A program made the translations under genes and the position numbers. This document shows positions 57,962 through 64,000 of a stretch of DNA of 64,000 nucleotides, piece after piece. The number at the start of each line of letters is the position of its first letter. Position 1 is the first letter of the stretch. The notes under the pieces were generated by a model. That model did no database searches. It was not told the origin of the DNA and saw only the letters and a program-made list of their open reading frames with translations. Source of the DNA: Oerskovia flava (GTDB taxonomy: Bacteria > Actinomycetota > Actinomycetes > Actinomycetales > Cellulomonadaceae). The stretch lies in assembly GCF_026163685.1 (NCBI RefSeq), contig NZ_JAOXSR010000011.1:1-64000 (forward strand). Direction: 5' to 3'.

Positions 57962-58867
57962 ATGGCCCTTCCCTCGACGCCTGCGCGCCCGTTCGGCGCC
58001 GTCCTCACCGCCATGGTCACGCCGATGACCCCCGACGGGTCGATCGACCTCGACGCCGCCGTGCGCGTCGCGAAGCGCCTGGTCGACGACGGCAACGACG
58101 GGATCGTGCTCAACGGCACGACGGGGGAGTCGCCGACCACGCACGCGCCGGAGAAGCAGGACCTCGTCGCCGCGGTGGTCGACGCCGTGGGCGACCGCGC
58201 GGCCGTGGTGGCGGGCGCGTGCTCGAACGACACCGAGCACGCGATCCGGATGGCGGTGCAGGCGGCCGAGGTCGGCGCGGACGGCCTCCTCGTCGTCTCG
58301 CCGTACTACTCGCGGCCCAACCAGGAGGGCCTGTACCGGCACTTCGCCACGATCGCCGACTCCACCGACCTGCCCGTGATGCTCTACGACATCCCGGGCC
58401 GCGCGGGCGTGCGCATCGCCCCGGCGACCTACGCGCGCGTGGCCGAGCACGAGCGCATCGTGGCGACCAAGGACGCGACGGCCGACGTGTACGCGGCGAT
58501 GCGGCTCGCCGACGCCACCGGCCTCGCCTGGTACAGCGGGGACGACTCGCTGCTCCTGCCGTTCCTCGTCCACGGCGGGGCCGGCATCGTGTCCGTCGCC
58601 GGGCACGTCCTCGGCGGGAGGTTCGCCGAGGTCGTGGCCCGCTTCGACGCGGGCGACGTGACCGGGGCGCTCGAGGTCTTCCGCCGCTCGGCCCCCGTGA
58701 TCGACGCGGTGAACGGTGCGGGTTTCCAGGCGGTCATGATCAAGGCTGTGCTCGAGGTCGTGGGGCTGACGGACAACCGGCACCTGCGGCTGCCGAACGT
58801 CGGTGCCACCGACGCCGAGGTCGACCTCGTGCGCGCTGCGCTCGAGGCAGCCGGGCTGGCCCCGTGA
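57962..58867 (+). CDS. dapA: 4-hydroxy-tetrahydrodipicolinate synthase
   Basis: DapA condenses pyruvate and aspartate semialdehyde, first step of the DAP branch. The 301-residue protein has NGTTGESPTTHAPEKQ, Tyr142 (LYDIPGRAG) and the Schiff-base Lys170 (VATKDATADV), and SGDDSLLLPFL. The ATG at 57962 is preferred for its distance from the -10. Its stop overlaps the rnj start by GTGA, so dapA and RNase J are coupled, as often in Gram-positives. Confidence 0.96.
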   Translation: MALPSTPARPFGAVLTAMVTPMTPDGSIDLDAAVRVAKRLVDDGNDGIVLNGTTGESPTTHAPEKQDLVAAVVDAVGDRAAVVAGACSNDTEHAIRMAVQAAEVGADGLLVVSPYYSRPNQEGLYRHFATIADSTDLPVMLYDIPGRAGVRIAPATYARVAEHERIVATKDATADVYAAMRLADATGLAWYSGDDSLLLPFLVHGGAGIVSVAGHVLGGRFAEVVARFDAGDVTGALEVFRRSAPVIDAVNGAGFQAVMIKAVLEVVGLTDNRHLRLPNVGATDAEVDLVRAALEAAGLAP

Positions 58868-60549
58868 GCCACCCCCACCCCGAGCTGTCGCTGCCCCCCG
58901 CGCTGCCCGACGGCGCCCTGCGGGTCGTCGCCCTGGGCGGGCTCGGCGAGGTCGGCCGCAACATGGCGGTCCTCGAGCACGCCGGTCGCCTGCTCGTCAT
59001 CGACTGCGGTGTGCTGTTCCCCGAGGACCACCAGCCGGGTGTCGACCTGATCCTGCCGGACTTCGACCACATTGCCGACCGCCTCGAGGACGTCGAGGCG
59101 ATCGTCCTCACGCACGGGCACGAGGACCACATCGGGGCGGTGCCGTACCTGCTGCGGCAGCGTCCCGACATCCCTGTGGTGGGCTCCCGGCTGACGCTCG
59201 CGTTCGTCGAGGCGAAGCTCAAGGAGCACCGCCTCGCGCCCCGCACGCTCGTGGTCAGCGAGGGGCAGGTCGAGCAGCTCGGCGTCTTCTCCTGCGAGTT
59301 CGTCGCGGTCAACCACTCGATCCCGGACGCGCTCGCCGTCGCGGTCACCACCGCGGCGGGCACGGTGCTGCACACGGGCGACTTCAAGATGGACCAGCTG
59401 CCCCTCGACGGGCGCATCACCGACCTGCGTGCCTTCGCCCGGCTCGGCGAGCAGGGCGTCGATCTCTTTATGGTGGACTCCACGAACGCCGAGGTCCCCG
59501 GGTTCGTGACCCCCGAGGTCGAGATCGGCCCGGTCCTCGACGAGGTCTTCGCCGCCTCCCGGAAGCGGATCATCGTCGCGTCGTTCTCCTCCCACGTCCA
59601 CCGGGTCCAGCAGGTGCTCGACGCCGCGCACGCGCACGGCCGTCGGGTCGCGCTGGTGGGACGGTCGATGATCCGCAACATGGGCATCGCCGCCGAGCTC
59701 GGCTACCTCCACGTCCCCGAGGGTGTGCTCATCGACCTCAAGAAGGTCGACTCGCTGCGGGACGACGAGACCGTGCTCATGTGCACCGGGTCCCAGGGCG
59801 AACCGATGGCCGCGCTGTCCCGGATGGCCAACGGCGACCACAAGGTGTCGGTCGGTCCGGGCGACACGGTGATCCTCGCCTCGTCGCTCATCCCGGGCAA
59901 CGAGAACGCGGTCTTCCGCATCATCAACGGCCTCACCCGGTTGGGTGCTCGTGTGGTCCACGGCGGCAACGCCAGGGTGCACGTCTCCGGGCACGCCAGC
60001 GCCGGCGAGCTGCTGTACTGCTACAACATCGTGCGGCCCAGGAACGTCATGCCGGTGCACGGCGAGTACCGCCACCTCGTGGCCAACGCGGCGCTCGCGG
60101 TGCGGACGGGGGTGCCCGCGGACCGCGTGGTGCTCGCCGAGGACGGTGTCGTCGTCGACCTCGTCGACGGTGTGGCGTCGGTCGTGGGCGCGGTGCCGTG
60201 CGGCTACGTGTACGTCGACGGCTCGAGCGTGGGGGAGATCACCGACGCGGAGCTCAAGGACCGGCGCATCCTCGGCGAGGAGGGCTTCATCTCCGTCTTC
60301 GCGGTCGTCGACTCCGCCACGGGCAAGGTCCTCGCGGGGCCGCAGATCCTCGCGCGCGGGTTCGCCGAGGACGACTCGGTCTTCGAGGACATCCGCCCCG
60401 ACGTCGTCCGGGCGCTCGAGGATGCGATCACCGGTGGCGCGACCGACACCCACCAGCTCCAGCAGGTGATGCGGCGCGTCGTCGGACGGTGGGTCGCGAC
60501 GCGGCTGCGTCGCCGACCGATGATCGTCCCGGTGGTCGTCGAGGCCTAG
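58864..60549 (+). CDS. rnj: Ribonuclease J
   Basis: RNase J is an endo- and 5' exoribonuclease of the metallo-beta-lactamase fold. The 561-residue protein has the zinc motif LTHGHEDHIGAVPYLL, the beta-CASP part (VASFSSHVHRVQQVLDAA; VLMCTGSQGEPMAALSRMA; HVSGHASAGEL) and the C-terminal domain ending RRPMIVPVVVEA. The GTG is within dapA's last codons. It converges on tetR, and the two stops share the bases CTAG. Confidence 0.95.
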   Translation: MSHPHPELSLPPALPDGALRVVALGGLGEVGRNMAVLEHAGRLLVIDCGVLFPEDHQPGVDLILPDFDHIADRLEDVEAIVLTHGHEDHIGAVPYLLRQRPDIPVVGSRLTLAFVEAKLKEHRLAPRTLVVSEGQVEQLGVFSCEFVAVNHSIPDALAVAVTTAAGTVLHTGDFKMDQLPLDGRITDLRAFARLGEQGVDLFMVDSTNAEVPGFVTPEVEIGPVLDEVFAASRKRIIVASFSSHVHRVQQVLDAAHAHGRRVALVGRSMIRNMGIAAELGYLHVPEGVLIDLKKVDSLRDDETVLMCTGSQGEPMAALSRMANGDHKVSVGPGDTVILASSLIPGNENAVFRIINGLTRLGARVVHGGNARVHVSGHASAGELLYCYNIVRPRNVMPVHGEYRHLVANAALAVRTGVPADRVVLAEDGVVVDLVDGVASVVGAVPCGYVYVDGSSVGEITDAELKDRRILGEEGFISVFAVVDSATGKVLAGPQILARGFAEDDSVFEDIRPDVVRALEDAITGGATDTHQLQQVMRRVVGRWVATRLRRRPMIVPVVVEA

Positions 60550-61166
60550 CGCGCACGACCGGGCGTGGGTACCCGCCCGAGGAGTCCGTCGACGAGACCC
60601 CGGCCGACGGCGCCCAGCGCCGCGTCGAACCGGGCGTCCGCCTCCGCGCGCCCGCCCGGCGCGAGCCCGGCGAGCTCGAGGCCCGCCATGCCGTGCACGA
60701 GGCCCCACAGGCCGAAGGCGACCTGCCCGACCACGGCGGGTGCGGCGTCGGGCAGCAGACGGGCGACGGCGTCCCGCAGCACGAGGAACGTCGTCTGCTC
60801 GACGGCCTCGGGTGCGTCGGCACCCTGCCTGATCGCCCGGGCGAACATCACGGCGTAGAAGTGGGGCTCGCCGAGCGCGAACTCGCGGTACGCACGACCG
60901 AGGCCGGCGAGGTCGGCCCCCGGGTCGTCCGTCGTGGGGACGGCCGACAGGTGAGCCGCGAACCGTCGATAGCCCTCGGCGCTCACGGCGGCGACGAGGT
61001 CGTCGCGGCTGCCGAACAGGGCGTAGACGGCGGACGGGCTCGTCCCCGCGTCGGCGGCGACCGAGCGGACGGTCACGGCCGCCTCGCCGCGCCGGGAGAT
61101 GACCTCGGACGTCGCGTCGAGCAGGCGGGTGCGCAGGGCGTCGTCGTGCAGTCGGGGTCGGGCCAC
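60546..61166 (-). CDS. TetR family transcriptional regulator
   Basis: The 206-residue protein has the N-terminal TetR helix-turn-helix (LLDATSEVISRRGEAAVTVRSVAADAGTSPSAVYALFGSRDDLVAAV in parts). The C-terminal domain (FALGEPHFYAVMFAR; GQVAFGLWGLVHGMAGLE) is of the WHG type seen in several actinobacterial regulators. The ligand is unknown. It is divergent from the small membrane gene at 61248, and an inverted repeat between them is the probable operator. The GTG start fits a leaderless promoter. Confidence 0.9.
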   Translation of the reverse strand: MARPRLHDDALRTRLLDATSEVISRRGEAAVTVRSVAADAGTSPSAVYALFGSRDDLVAAVSAEGYRRFAAHLSAVPTTDDPGADLAGLGRAYREFALGEPHFYAVMFARAIRQGADAPEAVEQTTFLVLRDAVARLLPDAAPAVVGQVAFGLWGLVHGMAGLELAGLAPGGRAEADARFDAALGAVGRGLVDGLLGRVPTPGRAR

Positions 61167-61172
61167 GCGACG

Positions 61173-61178
61173 AGTCTA
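61173..61178 (-). promoter_or_regulatory. -10 hexamer of tetR, leaderless
   Basis: TAGACT on the minus strand ends 6 nt before the GTG at 61166. Confidence 0.55.
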
Positions 61179-61184
61179 GAACCC

Positions 61185-61229
61185 TTGACGACGGTTCGCG
61201 AACGGTGTTTTATAACAGTGTTCGCAAAC
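61185..61229. promoter_or_regulatory. TetR operator and promoter of the membrane gene
   Basis: GTTCGCGAAC (61194-61203) is a perfect palindrome and GTTCGCAAAC (61220-61229) a near copy. Together CGAACGGTGTT-TTAT-AACAGTGTTCG (61199-61224) forms an imperfect dyad with two mismatches. TTGACG (61185-61190) is a good -35 for the plus strand, with TTTATA or TATAAC near 61209-61216 as -10. A repressor on the dyad would block that promoter. Confidence 0.6.
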
Positions 61230-61247
61230 ATCTTCCGGAGGTCACCC

Positions 61248-61658
61248 GTGCTCGAGCTCACCGATGCCGCCCGCATCACCGCAGGGATCGTCCTGCTCTC
61301 CGTCGTCGCGATCGAGTCGGGCGGAGCCTTCCTCGTCTCCGTCGTCACCGCCAAGGTCCCCGCCACCGGCTTCCAGACGTCGTTCTACCGCGCCGGGCAC
61401 GCGCACGCGGGCGTGCTCGTCATCCTCGGCCTCGTCTGCGTGCTCCTCGCCGAGGCGACCGACCTCACGGGGTTCTGGCGCTGGCTCGCGGCCACGGGGG
61501 TGCTCGTGTCCGCGATCGTCATGCCGGCGGGGTTCTTCCTCTCGGCCCTCGGGTCCGGCCGCGAGAAGCCGTCACGCGCCGTCGTCCTGCTCCCGGTCGG
61601 TGCCGTGGTGCTCGCGGCGGGGGTCGTCACGCTGGGGGTCGGGCTGCTCAGGGCGTAG
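61248..61658 (+). CDS. Small four-helix membrane protein, TetR-linked
   Basis: The 136-residue protein has four hydrophobic helices (ITAGIVLLSVVAIESGGAFLV; AGVLVILGLVCVLLA; WLAATGVLVSAIVMPAGFFL; AVVLLPVGAVVLAAGVVTLG). A polar HAH motif lies at the start of the second helix (FYRAGHAHAG). I do not recognise the family. CGGAGG lies 6 nt before the GTG, so unlike its neighbour it is leadered. It overlaps the convergent gene by 11 nt. It is probably the target of the adjacent TetR. Confidence 0.75.
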   Translation: MLELTDAARITAGIVLLSVVAIESGGAFLVSVVTAKVPATGFQTSFYRAGHAHAGVLVILGLVCVLLAEATDLTGFWRWLAATGVLVSAIVMPAGFFLSALGSGREKPSRAVVLLPVGAVVLAAGVVTLGVGLLRA

Positions 61659-62511
61659 CGGCGGACGGTCCGCGCAGCGCCGCGAGCTGGGCGGCGTGCC
61701 ACTGCGCGACGTAGCCCGCGAGCCGGGGGTCGACGACCGGCGTGCCGTGCGGGCTCGTGGCGCGCACCGCTTCCTGCAGCGCGTCGAGGTAGGCGCGGTC
61801 CGCCGCGAAACGGGCGGCGATCTGCGCCGGGCCTCGTGCCGGGTGCCCGTGGCCCGGGACCAGGACGTCCACGGACAGGTCGCGGACCGTCGACTCCAGC
61901 AGGACGAGGGCGGCGCGGTAGTCGCCGAAGGGGTCCGCGGCCGACTCGTCCAGGAGCGGGACCTCGGTGTCCGAGAGCATGTCGCCCGCGAGCAGCACCC
62001 CGCGCGCGACCAGCGCCGCGTGGCCCGGAGCGTGCGCCGTGTGCTCGACGACGACCGGGCGCGCCATGCTGCCGCTGCCGGTGCTGCTGTCGCCCTCGGG
62101 CCAGGGGAGCGTCGCGGACCCGGCGGGCAGGGGGCGCAGCCCGGTGCCGAGGTCGTGGTCGTGCCCCGGTGCGAGGCGGTCGGCCTCCTCGTGGCCCGCG
62201 CGCGCCCGGCGGGCGGCCTCCGCCGCGCAGACGGCCGTCGCCCATCGCGGCACCGTGCCCCAGGACCGGGTCCACAGCACGTGGTCCCAGTGCGGGTGCG
62301 TCGCGAAGCCCGCGGCCACCCGCCACCCGCGCCGCTCGACCTCGGCCGCGAGGGCGTCGACCTCGGCGACCGTCACGCCCGGGTCGACGACGAGCGCACG
62401 ACCGTCGTCCACCACGACCGTCGAGGTCGTCGTCCAGATCGTCGCGGTGGCCACCCAGACCCCCGGTGCCACCTCCTCGAGGTCGCGTCCCGGTCGGTTC
62501 GGCGGTGTCAT
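61648..62511 (-). CDS. Metallo-beta-lactamase fold hydrolase
   Basis: The 287-residue protein has the metal motif THPHWDHVLW (HxHxDH) and further His/Asp in HTAHAPGHAALV and LLAGDMLSD, with a final PGHGHP. No signal peptide is seen, so a cytoplasmic hydrolase acting on a thioester, lactone or similar is more likely than an antibiotic beta-lactamase. GGAGG lies 6 nt before the ATG. It converges on the small membrane gene and diverges from ftsK. Confidence 0.87.
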   Translation of the reverse strand: MTPPNRPGRDLEEVAPGVWVATATIWTTTSTVVVDDGRALVVDPGVTVAEVDALAAEVERRGWRVAAGFATHPHWDHVLWTRSWGTVPRWATAVCAAEAARRARAGHEEADRLAPGHDHDLGTGLRPLPAGSATLPWPEGDSSTGSGSMARPVVVEHTAHAPGHAALVARGVLLAGDMLSDTEVPLLDESAADPFGDYRAALVLLESTVRDLSVDVLVPGHGHPARGPAQIAARFAADRAYLDALQEAVRATSPHGTPVVDPRLAGYVAQWHAAQLAALRGPSAATP

Positions 62512-62607
62512 CAGGCCTCCGGTTGCTGGGTGCTGCGTTTCCCGGACACGCGTCCTCGGCGCGGGGTGCGCCGGGACGTCGCCGTTCCCGGGTACTTTAG
62601 GACGACT

Positions 62608-64000
62608 ATGGCGACCCGGACGTCCTCCCAGCGGAAGACCCAGGCGAGACGGCCCGCGAGCGCTCGCAGCACGGCGACCAAGGGTGGCCGTGCCGGCGGG
62701 GGCTCGTCGGCGCGTGGCGCCTCCTCGGCACGCTCGGGGAGCCGTGCGCCGGCACCTCGGCGGCCACCGTGGCCCGTGCGGATGCTGCGGAGCGTCTGGC
62801 TCGGCTGCGCCCACGCGGTCGGGTCGCTCACCCGCAAGATCGGTAAGGGAGCAAGAGAGCTGGACCCCTCACACAGGCGCGACGGTGTCGCGTTCCTCCT
62901 GCTCGCGCTCGCTGTCGTCGTCGCGGCCCGCGAGTGGTGGGGCATCGACGGAGCGTTCGGCACCGGCGTGCACGCCGTGGTCGCCGGCGTGTTCGGTGTG
63001 GTCGGCGTCGCCGTGCCCGCGCTGCTGCTGTGGCTCGCCGTGCGGATCATGCGCCACCCCGAGCGGGCCCAGGCGAACTCGCGCGTCGCCATCGGCCTGA
63101 GCTTCCTCACGGTGTCGGTCTGCTCGCTGGTGCACATCGCCGACGACCTGCCCGCCCCGCGCGACGGGTTCGCCGCGGTGCAGGACGCCGGGGGAGTGAT
63201 CGGCTACATCTTCGCCACCCCGGTCACCGTCGGCCTGACCCACTGGTTCGCGGTGCCGATCTTCCTGCTCCTCGGGTTCTTCGGGATCCTCGTCGTGACG
63301 GCGACGCCGGTGCACGCGATCCCGAGCCGCCTCCAGGAGCTCTACGACCGGCTCACCGGGAACCACGGTGCGCACGAGCAGCGCGCCGCCGACGACTCCC
63401 TGCAGCTCGCGGACGGCGTCTCGCGCCACGACGGCGACGAGGAGCCGGCCGCCCCGGCGCGTGGCCGCGGCCGCAAGGCCCGCAGGACGAAGGCGCAGCG
63501 CGCCGCCGAGGCGGCCGAGACCGAACGGCTCGAGGGCGGGTACGTCGGCGACGAGGCCTTCGAGAAGGCCGCGTTCCTCGAGGCCGAGGAGGAGGCCGCG
63601 CGCACGCAGGCAGCGCGCAAGGGCGGACGTGGCCGGGCACCCGGGCCGACGGCCGGGTCCGTCGGGCCCGACGCGCCGACGCAGGTCGTGCCGGCAGCCC
63701 TGCCCGAGGCCGACGTGCTCGTGCCGGCCGAGTCGACGCCCCCGCCCCCGCCGAACACCCCGGTGCCGCGCGGTGTGCAGCCGATGCTGGAGGGCGACAC
63801 GGTCTACCTCCTGCCGAGCGAGGACTCGCTCGTCAAGGGCGCCCCGCACAAGGTGCGGTCGGCGGCGAACGACCGTGTGGTCGACGCGCTCACCAAGACG
63901 TTCGAGCAGTTCGAGGTCGACGCGAAGGTCACCGGCTTCACCCGGGGACCCACGGTCACCCGCTACGAGGTCGAGGTCGGGCCCAAGGTCAAGGTCGAGC
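62608..64000 (+). CDS. ftsK: DNA translocase FtsK (3' end beyond window)
   Basis: Only the first 464 residues are present. The N-terminus is basic and Ser/Arg-rich (MATRTSSQRKTQARRP). Four or so transmembrane helices lie near 95-235 (GVAFLLLALAVVVAAREW; VVAGVFGVVGVAVPALLLWL; IFLLLGFFGILVVTAT). A Gly/Ala/Arg-rich linker follows. The translocase alpha start is reached (GAPHKVRSAANDRVVDAL; FEQFEVDAKVTGFTRGPTVTRYEVE in part). The ATPase and gamma domain lie to the right. It pumps DNA at the septum and activates XerCD. TACTTT (62593-62598) is a possible -10, 9 nt from the ATG. Confidence 0.93.
   Translation, partial: MATRTSSQRKTQARRPASARSTATKGGRAGGGSSARGASSARSGSRAPAPRRPPWPVRMLRSVWLGCAHAVGSLTRKIGKGARELDPSHRRDGVAFLLLALAVVVAAREWWGIDGAFGTGVHAVVAGVFGVVGVAVPALLLWLAVRIMRHPERAQANSRVAIGLSFLTVSVCSLVHIADDLPAPRDGFAAVQDAGGVIGYIFATPVTVGLTHWFAVPIFLLLGFFGILVVTATPVHAIPSRLQELYDRLTGNHGAHEQRAADDSLQLADGVSRHDGDEEPAAPARGRGRKARRTKAQRAAEAAETERLEGGYVGDEAFEKAAFLEAEEEAARTQAARKGGRGRAPGPTAGSVGPDAPTQVVPAALPEADVLVPAESTPPPPPNTPVPRGVQPMLEGDTVYLLPSEDSLVKGAPHKVRSAANDRVVDALTKTFEQFEVDAKVTGFTRGPTVTRYEVEVGPKVKVE

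Noticed and set aside
57833-58783. N-terminal extension of the aldehyde dehydrogenase (317 codons)
   Set aside because: It is antisense to dapA and unrelated to the dehydrogenase fold. The start at 57832 fits the family and the -10.
61648-62511. Antibiotic resistance beta-lactamase
   Set aside because: The fold is broad, there is no signal peptide, and the context does not support it.

Overview
This window is chromosomal DNA from a high-GC actinobacterium. GC is above 70% by eye, GTG starts are very common, and gene spacing is tight. Gene order and content point to Micrococcales, with Cellulomonadaceae (Cellulomonas, Oerskovia or a relative) my best guess; no marker gene here proves the family. 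Almost everything is conserved core housekeeping. There is no prophage, insertion sequence, CRISPR array, rRNA or tRNA, and base composition is uniform, so I see no recent transfer.

Layout, left to right. 1-5.6 kb: half of a palindromic repeat, smc, a small membrane protein, ftsY. 5.8-9.3 kb: the nitrogen operon amtB-glnK-glnD with a GlnR-like box upstream. 9.3-12.2 kb: ffh and an amidohydrolase. 12.2-15.2 kb: rpsP-khpA-rimM-trmD-rplS, closed by very strong hairpins. 15.2-21.7 kb: lepB-rnhB-DUF2469 gene-yraN-comM-dprA-xerC. 21.7-27.1 kb: an inward-facing M23-family gene, then rpsB-tsf-pyrH-frr-cdsA. 27.1-34.9 kb: rlmN, a DivIVA-repeat gene, dxr, rip1-like protease, YihY-like gene, ispG, GNAT; this links MEP isoprenoid genes to site-2 proteolysis. 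35-39 kb: fpg-like glycosylase divergent from proS, and a DUF4439-type lipoprotein gene. 39-46.9 kb: rimP-nusA-ylxR-infB-rbfA-truB-ribF. 46.9-53.3 kb: a fused ABC ATPase/permease, rpsO, pnp, an M16 peptidase. 53.3-64 kb: dapB, dapA, rnj and ftsK (cut by the window end), with two accessory inserts, mainly on the minus strand: aldehyde dehydrogenase-azlC-azlD-GNAT, and a tetR/membrane protein/metallo-beta-lactamase-fold cluster.

The genes form a growth engine: ribosome assembly and translation factors, protein targeting (FtsY, Ffh, LepB), RNA turnover (PNPase, RNase J), lysine/cell-wall precursors (DapA, DapB), phospholipid and isoprenoid supply, and chromosome segregation (SMC, FtsK, XerC).

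No new defence or metabolic system is visible. The unusual signals are regulatory: (1) a 60-nt palindrome present twice with a compensatory arm change; (2) three tiny ORFs chained by ATGA overlaps just before infB; (3) elaborate leaders of rplS and rpsB; (4) a -10-like hexamer placed 6-7 nt before 17 start codons, implying widespread leaderless transcription; (5) a GlnD without ACT domains; (6) a protein built from four DivIVA-type motifs in two equally spaced pairs.
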